Assembly: GCA_951217055.1 (NCBI GenBank)
Contig: OX578286.1
Coordinates: forward strand, 36,860,345-36,924,344
Direction: 5' to 3'
Source: Gerris lacustris
Taxonomy: Eukaryota > Arthropoda > Insecta > Hemiptera > Gerridae
DNA: 64,000 nucleotides
Part shown: positions 23,205 to 35,775 of the stretch, piece by piece
How positions within the stretch are numbered: the first letter of the stretch is position 1
Layout of the letters: each line of letters starts with the position of its first letter
Notes under the pieces: model-generated
Told to the model about the DNA's origin: nothing
The model's database searches: none
Seen by the model: only the letters and a program-made list of their open reading frames with translations
Position numbers and translations under genes: made by a program

Positions 23205-24700
23205 CAAGCTATGTTTAAGGAATCTTGTATTGTTTTAATTAATGCAGCGTGATAATAATATACTTATTTTTCACTGTTACTAATGATACTTAGGCTCAGT
23301 GAAATCTCGGATTTAGTATTTAAAACTTGTCTCTTAACTGTTTTGTTTTGTTAATTTAACAAAATTATTAATTAATTTAACTTAAATTCCCTGTTACTAA
23401 AATACGAATTTAAAATTAAATTCAATATATAATAATAAATATTACTTTAATGTTCCCCAGATTAGTAATCGTATATTAAATATAATTATCTAAATTAATG
23501 AAAGGTGAATTATTTAGGTTTGGTGTGAATACCCTTTTGAATCTAGATGTAAAAATAATAATTATGACTGTGTTTTTGAAATGGAGCAGGCAGAAGTTTT
23601 TATTAATAAAAATGTGATATAATTTTTTGTTTCGTTTCTTTTGCTACTAAACCCTTTCAATTCTAACGACAGGTTATACTTTTTTTTAGGAACCTAAGGC
23701 TATTTAGGAGCATTTGAAGGTTCGCCATCTGACTCTATTTTGGCCCAATACTTTAAAGTTTTAGAGCCTGATTCAAACACCATTTCTTTCTTTGCGTTCT
23801 TTCTTGCGAAAAATCGGGAGAACAAAGTTTTTAGAAAAAGGCCTTAAAACCCGTTCTATGACCAAATACAAAAATAGATCAGTGTTTTGGAATCGATTCA
23901 TTATGGTATACAAAATTAACCATTTTGCTGCATTTTATTTTCTGGTACTTTTCGGACATTTTTATCAATTTTCATAGGCTATGGCTATAGTAACTACTAA
24001 TTTTCACAGTAGTTCCTGTAAATACGATACTCTATCCCAGTCAGACTGACAGATTCACAAGAAGCTAGCATTCTACTTAGAGGAAGCAACCTTAGGTTTT
24101 TTTTATTGGGTACAGGTGTTTAGAATAGTGGTCAAAGTTGTCATTCTTATCTGGGGTAAAGTAGAAAAGAATTTGCTCCTCCAAAGTAGCTTTATCAGGG
24201 TGAAACCGACGGGCTCATGCAGCTGCTTATCTGCGCCAACTCTGAGTCAGATGGAACTTAACTCAAGTTCAAAGCTCTGGCTAGTCATGTATTTAAGTTG
24301 AATCATTGATCGTCAGGTGGGACAACGAGTCAGTGTATATTGATGGACAAAGCTGATGAAATTTTTCTCTCTAGTTCTCAGGTGCTGATAATCGCCTTAC
24401 GGTTGAAAGTGGTAATGATTTAACACTTTACCTTAGCCTAGAGTAAGTATACTGCTTGATTTTGTAGGTGGTTTATTACACACATTTTCTCAAAGAAGGT
24501 GAGTTATTACACAGGTTGGCACATGACAGACGCATAGATTTGAAAGTGGAATAAAACGCAGACTTTTACAAAATTACCGAATTTTTTGTTTCTTCTTGAT
24601 CCAATAACATGTGGAATTTTAGATTACGCGGTTTTGTTTGGCCAAATGGCGCTTCTCACACGCCAGGTACTGAGTAAGTCTTTTCTAAAGTTTTCATGCA
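23205..24700. other. intron between array and transposase remnant
   Basis: AT-rich to 23650, then more mixed sequence that may be part of the same decayed transposon insertion. No product recognised. Confidence 0.45.
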
Positions 24701-24715
24701 TTCTTTGAAGCATTG

Positions 24716-25090
24716 TCACTGGATCATAAACAGGTAACGTGCAGAAGTAACTGTTGCCGCTCGATAATTTTCTTCAAAAAAGTAAGGGCCGATGTTCCCA
24801 AATCTTGAAATTGCACACCATACTGTCCTCATTCGTAGTGCAGGGGTCTCTGGAGAGCTCCATGGGATTTGTATCACTTTAATAGCGCATAATCTTATTG
24901 ACACATCCCCTGAGATTAAAATGCCTTGTCAGAGAAGAAAACAATACCAACAGGCAATAGGTCTGCGAAAAATTGGTGTGCACACAAAAACCACGTTCTT
25001 CAATGGGCCATTCCATTTTGGTGACAAACCACTTGGGACTTCCCATTTCCCATCCTCCTCTTCCGAACCACCCCTCTTTTCCCAACCGTT
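24716..25090 (-). pseudogene. decayed Tc1/mariner-type DDE transposase fragment
   Basis: On the minus strand one frame gives FNLRGCVNKIMRYWS (about 24885-24935) and a neighbouring frame then gives TVWCAISRFGNIGPYFFEE followed by VTVTSARY (24730-24840). These match the central region of a widespread insect DDE transposase family of the Tc1/mariner group, where the peptides adjoin in one frame; here a frameshift separates them. No ends or full catalytic triad could be traced. It lies in the intron before exon 8. Confidence 0.6.
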
Positions 25091-25199
25091 AGAAAGGAAG
25101 CAATGCCCTTTTCAAATCCATGCGTCTTCCTCGCGCCATCCTGCATTATCTTCCTTACAAAGATTCTAATTGCTTGTCTGTGTTTCTGATATTTTATAG

Positions 25200-25405
25200 A
25201 CGATAAGCCGTTCCAATGCCACATGTGTCCAAAGGCGTACAAACGGAAAACAAGTCTTATGACTCATCTGAAGTATGATTGCAATCGAGAGCCTACTTTC
25301 GCATGTCGTTTCTGTCCTTATAAGACCAAGCGCAAGGATTCTCTCAAGACCCACATTGCTATTAGACACCACACTATTGTAGATTTGAACTTTAGTAAGG
25401 GTTAA
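25200..25405 (+). CDS. lola: lola-type alternative terminal exon 8 (zinc-finger pair)
   Basis: Terminal exon of 68 residues opening after gatattttatag (AG at 25198-25199). The split codon would be Asp, followed by DKPFQ. Finger 1 is C2HC (Cys7, Cys10, His23, Cys28) and finger 2 is C2H2 (Cys36, Cys39, His52, His57). The linker NREPTFA and the Cys-Pro-Lys start of finger 1 group it with exons 6 and 7. A decayed transposase lies on the other strand from about 110 bases upstream. No polyadenylation signal was seen in the first 100 bases after the stop. Confidence 0.88.
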
Positions 25406-25594
25406 ATAGGAGATTGAAAATTCGTCCATCCATGAAACTTGGTGTCATGACAATATAATTTAAGGTTGAAGAGTCTCAAAACGTTTGGGGATGGAACTAA
25501 GTTTCTTATAGAGTTATGATACAATTCGTTTTCTTTTTTTACCACTTACATTGGTTATCAAACGTGTCCTTGTGGGAAATCAATTAAAGGAAGT

Positions 25595-25810
25595 CTCTTT
25601 TTGAGCTTACTAATTAGTCTAATGATCAGTTACATGTCCTAAAGTGAGCTTACTAATAAGTCTAATGATCATACATGTCCTAAAGTGAGCTTACTAATAA
25701 CTCTAATGATCATACATGTCCTAAAGTGAGCTTACTAATAAGTCTAATGATCATACATGTCCAGTCTACTTACCTACATGTCCGAAAGTGGGCTTACTAA
25801 TAACTCTTAT
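25595..25810. repeat. ~47-bp tandem array after exon 8
   Basis: Four to five units of gcttactaataagtctaatg, atcatacatgtcctaaagtg. A diverged copy appears again at about 26275-26390. Confidence 0.75.
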
Positions 25811-26459
25811 ATTAATTAATGTGGTCAGAACAATTAAAGGTTTATTAAATTATATTAAGCATATCTAATAATTCAAGATTACATTTTTATATAATTTTAG
25901 TTTTTAATTTGTTTTTTTCTTTTCCAATTTTAACATATTTCGACCATCATGGTCAAGTTTAAAATATTCAATAAAATTATAATTGAGATCGCGACCTTTG
26001 ATTAATAAAGTCAACTGTTTTTTGTGTTTCTTATTTTGTTTGTACTCTTATTTACGGTCTATGTATGTATATTTTTGGCTTTGTGAAACTTTCTGTAAAT
26101 TACCTATATATAAGTTATTAAATTAAAAGATTGATGTATATTTTTTTTTCTTCCTCTGTATTGTTTATTTCTCTTAAGATGTTACCAGTTCATAATCATT
26201 GTCGAAAAACAACAATATTTTATTTAACCTTTAACATAGTGACAACACAGCGTTTATTTGTTAATGTTTTACTTCATGCCCTTAAGTGAAGTAACCAATA
26301 ATTCTAATGATCAAGCTTTAAATTTGTTGGCTTAGTATAGGTCTATTTTATCGGTTACGTGCCCTAAAGGGGGCTTACTAATATGTTATTTACGGAGTTA
26401 TATATATTGTATAATATCTCTCTTACTTTATTATTATTGTCGTTCACTATATCTAAATA

Positions 26460-26505
26460 AATTGACTGAAGATGACTCTTCTAGGAGTCGAAACGTCTCT
26501 TCACG
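26460..26505 (+). ncRNA. hammerhead-like core, second sequence family
   Basis: ctgaaga (26466-26472), a 5-bp stem gactc/gagtc, gaaa (26490-26493), then acgtc. Stem III would be the self-complementary acgt, which suits pairing between two molecules. Stem I is weak, so confidence is low. Confidence 0.3.
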
Positions 26506-26799
26506 TATGAAATAACTTCTGAGTTTTTAGTACCTTCTTACACCTCATCGTCCATCATAACTACATATATATCTAAATACTAAACAATGCTTACAAAATA
26601 GAATAATTTTTATACTTACTTGTTTACCTTTGACCTAGTGAAGATCATATCTCTGGGTTTTGTACTCATATAACATAAAGGGCCGTTGAAAATGGTGTCT
26701 ATGATTCCAGTTGTTAATTGCGCATGCTATAAGTAAACGAACTGAACGAGAGACAGTAACAACTAACTTGGTCCGTAGGCTTCCGCGGGTAGATTCGCC

Positions 26800-27220
26800 A
26801 TAAACAGCTTGGTTTTCCGGTGAAATCCGCGTCACGAAGGGGTTTAAATCCGACGTTTCGCTTCCACTACTGGAAGCATCTTCAGGGGTGTGGTGCATCA
26901 TGGTGTTGACTCGAAGCAAACACAGGATATACTGACGACTGGAGAGAATAATGGCGTACTTATACTGATTTCCTAAATCGTAGATTGTACCTGGGTGTTC
27001 CGGTACTCGGGGTGACCCTTTGTGATGCAATCACGCAGGTGCTGCCTTTGTCGGTGTTCGCCATTCTTCTCTTCAGTCGTCAGTATATCCTGTGTTTGCT
27101 TCGAGTCAACACCACGATGCACCACACCCCTGAAGATGCTTCCAGTCGTGGAAGCGAAACGTTGGATTTCAACCCCTTCGTGACGCGTATTTCACCGGAA
27201 ACCCAAGCTGTTTATGTGGA
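26800..27220. repeat. inverted-repeat element with hammerhead-like cores on both arms
   Basis: The left arm (about 26800-26956) is the inverse of the right arm (about 27056-27217). Plus-strand core: ctgaaga 27130-27136, 7-bp stem gcttcca/tggaagc, gaaac at 27156. Minus-strand core: same order from 26885 to about 26852. Related copies lie at 49390-49815 and 54740-54995, and degraded ones near 385-505 and 11770-11850. Confidence 0.55.
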
Positions 27221-27780
27221 GTATAACAACTGTTGAAGTTTTGATATTTGTCACTGCATTGACCTTGAACTCACTGGGAGCATGCGCAAACGACCTCTTG
27301 TCGCGCGCCACCATTTTAATAGCAAGGGTCTGAACAGTCACTCCCCAGATATCATTGGGGCTATACAGCAAAAGGGGGAATTCATATAAAAAGTTTTCAA
27401 GTAATGTAAAATAAATGTAATTTATTATTGATTTAAAATCACAGGCAACTTTTTCGATGACCCTGCAGCTTTAGATTCACGACTCTATCTAGAATCATCA
27501 TTTTGTTCTTTGTTCTTCTGACTTAGGTTCTCTTCAGTGCTGATGATGTTCGCTTGAGATTCAAAACCGCTGAAGAAGTTTTTTTTTCAAAAATGGATTT
27601 TAATTATTGTGGATTACTTTATTTCTTTAGTTCTGGTGGTAGCGCTTTAGATTTCTCTGAATCTCAGTTTAAACTTTGTCTCTTTCTTTAGAATGAATCA
27701 CTAACACCATTATCAATACCTTGTTTTAATTCCATTTTGTACAGGTTTTATTATATTTTGTTGCTCAACCGATGTTTCAG

Positions 27781-27986
27781 AAGGCGATACGACGTGCGGA
27801 GCTTGCGGCAAGAGTTACTGCAACAAATATAAACTGAAACGTCATTTGATTTACGAGTGTGGCAAGGATCCGACGTTTCAGTGCCCTTTTTGTCCTAAGA
27901 AGTATAAAAGGAAGGAATACGTTAAAACTCATATTGGTCTTAAACATGCTCATCTACTCATTAACAATGAACAAATGTGGAACTGA
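27781..27986 (+). CDS. lola: lola-type alternative terminal exon 9 (zinc-finger pair)
   Basis: Terminal exon of 68 residues opening after accgatgtttcag (AG at 27779-27780), split codon probably Glu. It lacks an internal ATG near its start, so it is easily missed by start-codon ORF searches. Finger 1 is C2HC (Cys6, Cys9, His22, Cys27), finger 2 is C2H2 (Cys35, Cys38, His51, His56), and the linker is GKDPTFQ. The second finger begins CPKKYKRK, without the Tyr/Phe-Arg found in most sisters. A second acceptor, ttgtacag at 27743-27744, is in the same phase and would add 12 codons. AATAAA lies at 28055-28060. A 107-bp tandem array starts about 120 bases after the stop. Confidence 0.87.
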
Positions 27987-28104
27987 ACAACGTATTTTGC
28001 AATTGTTATTATCATGGGTAAAATATATAACGGTCTATTTAATGCTATGTCAAAAATAAAGAAGAGAATGAAATGTTTCTCCTTGAAATATTACATTTTC
28101 AAAA

Positions 28105-28885
28105 GGACTCATGCCTCCCCAGTGGAAGGGTCTTGTCTCCTGTCTCTTCACTGAACTGATCCATTACATTATTATTAAAAACTAATATTGTTTTCACACC
28201 AAAGAGACACAGACTCATGCCTCCCCAGTGGAAGGGTCTTGTCTCCTGTCTCTTCACTGAACTGATCCATTACATTATTATTAAAAACTAATATTGTTTT
28301 CACACCAAAGAGACACAGACTCATGCCTCCCCAGTGAGAAAGGTTTTGTCTCCTGTCTCTTCACTGAACTGATCCATTACATTATTATTAAAAATTAATA
28401 TTGTTTTCACACCAAAGAGACACAGACTCATGCCTCCCCAGTGGGAAAGGTCTTGTCTCCTGTCTCTTCACTGAACTGATCCATTACATTATTATTAAAA
28501 ACTAATATTGTTTTCACACCAAAGAGACACAGACTCATGCCTTCCCAGTGGGAAAGGTCTTGTCTCCTGTCTCTTCACTGAACTGATCCATTACATTATT
28601 ATTAAAAACTAATATTGTTTTCACACCAAAGAGACACAGACTCATGCCTCCCCAGTGAGAAAGGTCTTGTCTCCTGCCTCTTCACTGAACTGATCCATTA
28701 CATTATTATTAAAAACTAATATTCTTTTCACACCAAAGAGACACAAACTCATGCCTCCCCAGTGGGAAAGGTCTTGTCTCCTGTCTCTTCACTGAACTAA
28801 TCCATTACATTATTATTAAAAACTAATATTGTTTTCAGACCAAAGAGACAGACTCATGCCTCCCCAGTGGGAAAGGTTTTGTCTC
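28105..28885. repeat. 107-bp tandem array after exon 9
   Basis: Seven nearly identical units containing actcatgcctccccagtg, cttgtctcctgtctcttcac and attattattaaaaactaata. The high identity suggests recent expansion or homogenisation. Confidence 0.9.
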
Positions 28886-28889
28886 TTGT

Positions 28890-29860
28890 CGCCTGTTATT
28901 TGTCCGCTTCTTTTGTTCCTGTCTTCTGTCCCCTAACTGTTTGGGGGGAAATCTGCCTAAAAGTACTCTACTACTACTAAAAATATCATTATAAGGGTTA
29001 TGAGACAAATTAATAAAAATTATATTAATGTTATAACTCGAGTCAAAGATATTTGGTTCAACACTCTTTCCAATTACCTACTTACTAAATCTTTGATATT
29101 GAACACTATGTGAACAAATAATAATTAAATTTAATATTTATCCCTTACTTTAAGCTAGATATATATACAGTGAGATTCAGGGTTAAATTTTAAAAATTAA
29201 GAATCATATTTGGCGAAAAAATAAATTTATCGAGAAAAAAACATTAGACAATTAATTGAACAATTGCGTGTGGATCAAACTTTTTTCTATAATTATAACA
29301 ATAAATTACATTTAACTAATATATTAAGCATTTAGCTTTCTTTTCGTATAACCTTGTTTTTATGCGTGTTTTCCACTACAGTTTTTCATAACAGTATGTT
29401 ATACCACGTTTAATCTATTTTTTTCTGCATTAACCATTAATATATTTTCTCACCTAATTAATTTAATTTCTTTTTCTTTTTTAGTATTGTTTGGTCTTCC
29501 ATCAAGATTAACTGAAGCTGCGCTAGGACTAATTTCAGGTGTTTATTTAATATTTTCTTTACATTTTATGTGTGATTGAATGTAAGAATCGAGTAATTAT
29601 AATAAACATATAATTATTTATAATTAAAATTAAATGTTTCTCATTTATTTGAAAGAAAACACCATTTTTCCATAAATATTATATTATCACTTAAGAAAGA
29701 TATTAGAGCAAGAAGCCACGCCCCAATCTTTTGCCAACTAAGCCCCCACCCATTTGCCTAGTCTACCTTCTCTACAACCCTACAACTAAAACCTCCATAT
29801 CATTTAACGGTTCTATTCTTGTAATTTTTACCAATTTAGTGTTAACTATTTCTCTGTTTC
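28890..29860. other. plain AT-rich intron before exon 10
   Basis: No repeat or coding signal apart from an open extension of exon 10 upstream of its acceptor, judged intronic. Confidence 0.5.
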
Positions 29861-29875
29861 TTTGTATTTCCACAG

Positions 29876-30054
29876 ATGAAAGAACATGCGCTATGTGTGG
29901 AAAACAATACGGCGACAAATATAGTTTAAGACGACATCAGAAATACGATTGCGGCAAACTTCCAACTTTTCAGTGTCCATTCTGCCATTATAGAGCCAAA
30001 AGAAAAGATGTTCTCAATACACATATTGTACTAAGACATGGAATAAAAAAATGA
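29876..30054 (+). CDS. lola: lola-type alternative terminal exon 10 (zinc-finger pair)
   Basis: The shortest terminal exon, 59 residues, opening after ctttgtatttccacag (AG at 29874-29875). The open frame continues upstream into the intron, but the strong acceptor and the start of homology set the boundary. Finger 1 is C2HC (Cys5, Cys8, His21, Cys26) and finger 2 is C2H2 (Cys34, Cys37, His50, His55). The lead is only DERT and the tail GIKK. The middle of finger 1 (GDKYSLRR) resembles that of exon 9 (CNKYKLKR), so 9 and 10 are probably related. An AATAAA is present near 30367, some 300 bases past the stop. Confidence 0.88.
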
Positions 30055-30394
30055 CTCTTTATCTCATCTTTATGATAACGTGATCTTTATCATATATTTT
30101 GCTGATTATTATTTAGAAGCGTGTATATTTCTTGTTAATTCGTTTTTCTTTTACGTTTATTTAGTTTTAGTAATATTTTCATTAAACTATTATATTTCAA
30201 TTATAATATACAAAAATATTTTTTTAACATTAATTTAATCAAAATTTTTAATCATTATGTGACGATCATACATTACAACTTACGAATTTAAAAATGCCTT
30301 TGAATGAATTATTCACAATTGTAATTAAGATAATTATTTTATTTTTGACTTTCAAAATTGTATGACAATAAATTATATTGGTTTATAAATCAAT

Positions 30395-30490
<96 letters not shown>

Positions 30491-30961
30491 AATTCTCATT
30501 TTAAAAAAAAAAAAATAATTACTTATAATTTGTAACTTTATTAATGAGCCATATCGTGTAATTAAATTTTTTTTTGTTATTGATTAATTGTGTTAATTTA
30601 CTGTACCACATTTTTACACTTATGTTTACTTTATCGGCAGTGCATGTATCTGCTGTTAATATTATTGATTGAGATGATATGGTATTCAATCATAATGAAG
30701 GTAAAAAAGTAAAGTTAGTAAATAACCAAAATGATTACAAAATTGATAAAAAAAAATTAATAGCCTGAATATTGTCATAAACCGTAAATAAATTTCATTA
30801 AATACAGACCAGTTTAGTCGGTATCCAAGATCCAAGATTTCATTTATGGTAAAGGCATTATGTATACTTACTGATTAAACTAGTAATAGTGGTTGTTATT
30901 TACTGTCTTTATTTGTTTACCTTCAATTACAACAATTATGTGCTGTTGATTATTTGATTAT

Positions 30962-31202
30962 TTGGCACTTCTTTAGATTGTTACTTCCCTTAATAAAAAA
31001 AGGGGAGTATCAATCTAAAGAAGGTGTACGAAATGGTCTTCTTTAGACTGTTACTCCACTTATAAAAACAGAAGTGTGATATTCCTTCGTCCCAAAGTAC
31101 ATTGGACTAAACATCCCTTTGTCTTATTAGTTATTTAGTCAAAGTCATTTATATTCTAAAAAAAAAAAAAACATAGGGGAGTAACAATCTAAAGAAGTAC
31201 GA
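30962..31202. mobile_element. TIR element (MITE), ctttagattgtt family
   Basis: Left end tggcacttctttagattgttact, right end ggggagtaacaatctaaagaagtac. Internal block as in other copies. Intron before exon 11. Confidence 0.7.
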
Positions 31203-31384
31203 ATTATTTTACATAAACTGGCTAGATACTTAGAACATAATAGTATTATCCATTATCCACATTAAAGATGGCACAGAAGGGTAGCGTAGCCAAGATTGTA
31301 TCTTCATTGAAATATTCACTCATTTATCCATTGCAATCAACTCACTAGATGTCATATAGCGTCATAATCAAGCAATTTTGATAT

Positions 31385-31640
31385 AAGGGTCATTACATTA
31401 CCCTTTATAATACCATCTAATAGTGTTACCTGACCATCATTGTTTATGTGTGATACCATCTAATCGTATTACCTGACCACCATTGTTAATGTGCGAAACC
31501 ATCTAATCGTGTTACCTGACCCATCATCATTATCAATATATGATACCGTCTAACCAAGTTACCTTCCATTGTCAACATTATTAATGTTTGATACCATTAT
31601 TGTGTTACCTCCCCCATCATCAATTTTTATGTATGATAAA
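31385..31640. repeat. degenerate ~60-bp tandem repeat before exon 11
   Basis: About four units of gataccatctaatcgtgtta, cctgaccatcattgtta with considerable drift. Confidence 0.6.
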
Positions 31641-31911
31641 ATGCTGAATAGGTAGCTGCCATTTTTAAATCACAGGTGACCTTTAACTTTATAATTAATT
31701 AGATGTTAGAATGATTGAGACCAAATCTCATAATCATCAACCAGCAAGTGGCAGAGAATTCTTTTGCAGATAAAGAATTTCATCTTTGTTTATGTCCATG
31801 GGAATTTTTCAATTTCTCAAAGGTTTGCTACTTAAGGGATTCCAATGATCCAACGAATCTTCTTTTCCTGTTTCAATAATAACCTTGTTTTTGTTTTCAC
31901 TTTGTCTACAG

Positions 31912-32105
31912 GTTATTACGTAGAGAAACCTTTCAAATGCGACGCCTGTGGCAGATCGTACAAGTTAGACGGTAGTCTGCGGAATCACATCCGTTACGAG
32001 TGTGGCAAAGAACCAAAGTTCGCCTGTCCCTACTGCCCTTTCAGAAGCAAGCAGAAGGGTCACCTCAAAAGACACGTGTTTAATTTACACGATAAGATTA
32101 TCTGA
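31912..32105 (+). CDS. lola: lola-type alternative terminal exon 11 (zinc-finger pair)
   Basis: Terminal exon of 64 residues opening after ttcactttgtctacag (AG at 31910-31911), split codon probably Gly. Finger 1 is C2HC (Cys10, Cys13, His26, Cys31) and finger 2 is C2H2 (Cys39, Cys42, His55, His60), with the linker GKEPKFA. It is the closest relative of exons 20 and 21, sharing VEKPFK/FEEKPFR before finger 1, SLRNHxRYECGKE, and a PFR start of finger 2, although it lies over 25 kb away. The tail is DKII. AATAAA occurs at 32313-32318. Confidence 0.88.
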
Positions 32106-32109
32106 AATT

Positions 32110-34430
32110 TGCTTATCGTTCTGGTCATACAGATATTGATGTACGAAAGAAAATTTTGGAATCAGAATTATTTCAATGATACCAGATTATTTCTAGGATG
32201 AAAAAAATCTTAATCTCAAATCATTTTAGATCTTTCTTACTGCAGTTTAAATCAGCAATTTTCAAATAACATTACGTCAAACTTTAGTCGCTACCGAAAA
32301 TTTAGTGAGAGTAATAAATGTTTGACTGACATCTCGTCTTTCTGGCTGTTGTCTTGACTTTTGTGATACTATTAGACATACCGCCATATTTTTATAAATG
32401 CGGTCTTGGTCAATTATGTATTGAAGAGTTCTTGCGTTTCCCATTCAAAAACAGTATATTTACATGATTTTCAGTGTATTGTCATTATTTTAGTTTAACG
32501 AATAGATCCTAATTCTGACTAGGGCGTTTTGCTCCCATCATAACAGATTATTTTTTAAATTTTTCTGTTTTCATTTTACTTTTGGAACTGCATGAACCCT
32601 TTAATTTAGGGTTGCTTAGGGTTTCCCACTAATTTATTCAATAAGGAACAAAATATATATTTATATAAATATTTTTTAATAATAAAATTTATGTAGAGGT
32701 AGTAAAAAATTGAATAAAACAAGAAATAGCTCAAAATACTATTTTAAAGGCTCAAATAAGTTTAAAACCTTCGTACAACTTTTTAACTAGATTAAAGACA
32801 TAATTGATTCAATAAATATATTTTTTACATTGAGTAGTTGTAGATTTTTTGGTATATAACTTTTTCAATCTCAAATATCAAATTGGAAATAAAGTGGTCC
32901 TTTGGGCCCGATTTTTAATATGGAATTACAATTAATTATTAGAAAGGGGTGATTACTTATAGAAATTGGTTACATAATGATGCATCGTGACATGTGCCCC
33001 ACATTTCTGTAATAGTAATTTGTTAAAGATATTTCATGGTACTCAATGTACTCAATATTACTTAGCTATCCGCAGCCAGCAGCTGATTCGAAATATAGAT
33101 ACATAAAAAATATGTAATAATATTTTAAATGAAAAATTGCAATAAATTCATGACTTTGTTACTCAATTGGTCCTCTTAGGCAGAATTTTAAAATGGAAAT
33201 TATTAATAAACTATTAGGGACCAAACTACGAAGAAAGACAACTATTTTTTTATAAAATGAAAACTATTTTATGAGAAAACCCATGTACAATGTAAATCTG
33301 CTTTGATGATATTTTTTTTAAAAAATGTAATTAATCTTTTTAACTTTTCTATTAAAAAATAAATGATAATACTTTTTTAAATACGTTTTATTTATATTTT
33401 TAAATTAAAGTATAATATTACTGTGATGTTAAAGTGCCTTTGATGTTTAATTAGAGTATTTTCTTTAAACGATATTTCATTCATCATTTTGCACTTATTT
33501 TCGCAAGCGAATGTTGTTTACAAAATTTCAACAATCAATTTTGTTGCACTGTTTTTTTTTGTATTGATTTAAAATTTTTATTGTTATTATTATTCTTATA
33601 TGTCTATTATATTTGTAAGTTATTTATTTTTAGGGTTCGTAGGCAAAACCCTTTAGATTTCCTGTGGGTGACTGTCTGTCTGGAGGTCGTTAACACAACC
33701 ATATCTCCCAAAGTCCCCAACACAAAAATTTGAAACTATGCCCTTATGTTTTGTATAATAACCCAAACACAAGAAAAATACTCCCCCACCCCATCCTCTC
33801 TATTTTTTTCTCCCCTCAAAAAAAAAAAATCTTTGTAAAAAAATGAATTTTTCGTAAGTTTTATATACTTTGTAAGAAACCCTGTTTTCCCCTCCAAAAT
33901 CATTACATTTGGATGATAATAAGCGTTTGTTTCATATCATAATGAACGGTGCAGAAGTTATTGCTGAAACTTTTAAATCGCTCCCATCTTAAACGCTTAG
34001 ACCTGTTGTACTTGATTGTACCTGATGTTAAATTGTCTAGGACCCTTTGTGTGAAAGCACATAATTTGAAACTTTATTATTACTTGTTATTATGTTCATA
34101 TTATAGTTTACACTTATTTTTATCTTTATAGTATGTTATATTATATTGTTAAACAAAATATATCTGTGATGTACAAATAATAATGATATTTGTCGATTTT
34201 TAATTTTCTTCTTTTTTCTATCTAATTTCCTACTTATCTCTATCAAAATTAAAATAAAATTATTACCTTATATATACAAGGTAATACTTTTATTGATTTG
34301 ACCAAAATCTCTTATCGAACTTAGTAATTTTAATCGATCTAATCTTAAATCTGAAATAATTTCAAAATAAATTCTAAAATAAAGATGGTTATTTCTTCGA
34401 ACGATTTACATTTAGATTTGGATCATGATG
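32110..34430. other. long AT-rich intron after exon 11
   Basis: Weak LTR-like blocks (gtggtcctttgggcccgatt near 32895; a relative near 33170) and an insect-type dispersed repeat at 33630-33740 (gggttcgtaggcaaaaccct). No gene seen. Confidence 0.45.
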
Positions 34431-34437
34431 ATTTATC

Positions 34438-34800
34438 ATTAAGGCTCTACCGCCCTTTGAGGTTAGAAAAATCATTAAAATGGAGATTTTATTGGTTCAA
34501 AGCAAGATATCAGAAATCTAAGTACAGGCTTCATTCCTAATTTTAATTCTGCACAATTTGAGCCCTATTTCAACTCCCTACTACAGTAAATACTACAACC
34601 ATTTCAATACAACGAGTTTTCTCGTTGTATTGAAATGGCGCCTGTACAATTTATCATAGGAAGTTGAAATAGGGCTCAAATTGTGCAGAATAAAAATTGG
34701 GAATGAAGCCTGTACTTAGATTTTTGATATCTTGCTTGGATCCAATACAATTTTAATTTTTCTGTTTTTCTAACCTCAAAGGGCGGTAGCGCCTTAAGGA
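34438..34800. repeat. long fold-back (hairpin) element
   Basis: The two halves, about 34438-34615 and 34618-34798, are inverse copies with few differences, meeting at ttgtattgaaatgg-type sequence with almost no loop. The ends read ggctctaccgccctttgagg and cctcaaagggcggtagcgcc. No coding potential; a fold-back or MITE element. Confidence 0.75.
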
Positions 34801-34804
34801 GTTA

Positions 34805-35740
34805 TTTTTACTAATATGTAGCTAGGTTTTATTTATATTTGAAGATTTGTTTGATATTGTTTTGATCATTTAGAACGTTTTCCCATTAACTACGTAACTC
34901 CTATGTGAGTGTACGTGATACTGATTTTTTATGCCTCATTCAGAAACTTTAAACTCTTGGCTATTGAAAAATGTAATACTACACATCAGGTGGATCTTTC
35001 ATTGAAGCGAGCGTAATACAATAAATATTGAATATTAAGAAAATAGTTAATCATGATGAGTTAATAGTTAAAGAGGATGATTTTAGTAAAGAACCCTGAA
35101 GTGGTGGAACAAGACTATTCCTTAACCCTCACCCCCCAGCCATCTCCATTTAACACTAAATTTATCACTTCACTACACAAAAACTTCTGCTTGTATCAGG
35201 ATGAAATTTTTCATGCATGCTTCAATGCACATCGTACATTAGATGATTTAAGTGAAGTTTTATAAAAATCTATACGTTAGAACGTAAGATTTTGGTAAAA
35301 TCATTGTTTTCTATATTTTAAACTCGTTAACACTTAGATCGAGCGATATCGTTGTTGGTTTTACCTTAAAATTCCATTCCCGAATGTTCGCGCCAGCGTT
35401 TCTTGCGAACTCTTGGGCGGATAGACACGAGTTCGTTCTGGGTATTAGTAAAATGGACATGTGTACCAAATTTCACTGAAATCAGTCAACTTTTACTCAA
35501 GTTATCGTCAAACGTTTCCGACATAGACAGGATGCATAGTTCGTTAAATGTAAGAAGCTCGCTTACGCTCTCTTTATTTAAGGGCTCATATTTTAGTGTC
35601 CAAAACTACTTAAGCGTAATCTATATTTAAAAGTTCGAAGTGTTCAGAGGAAGCAGAGATATGAGGCTAAGACAAAATATACTCTGTATACCTGCTGGAA
35701 CTTGGCCTTTCGCACTGCCGTGCGGTCATTAATGTCCGGG
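34805..35740. other. intron before exon 12
   Basis: A dispersed repeat is likely at about 35350-35600 (atttcactgaaatcagtcaa). No coding evidence. Confidence 0.45.
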
Positions 35741-35775
35741 CAAATAGTATCTAATTTGTAATATTTCTGTTTTAG
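35728..35775 (+). promoter_or_regulatory. lola: conserved 3' splice region of exon 12
   Basis: Contains attaatgtccgggcaaat (35728-35745) about 30 bases before the acceptor, shared with the intron before exon 13 (attaatgtcctgggcaaat at 38037-38055), then tatttctgtttyagg in both. Conservation could reflect a branch point or splicing regulator, or simply recent shared descent. Confidence 0.45.

Noticed and set aside
24792..25169. 125-codon plus-strand open frame before exon 8
   Set aside because: It lies opposite a recognisable decayed transposase on the minus strand and shows no protein features of its own.
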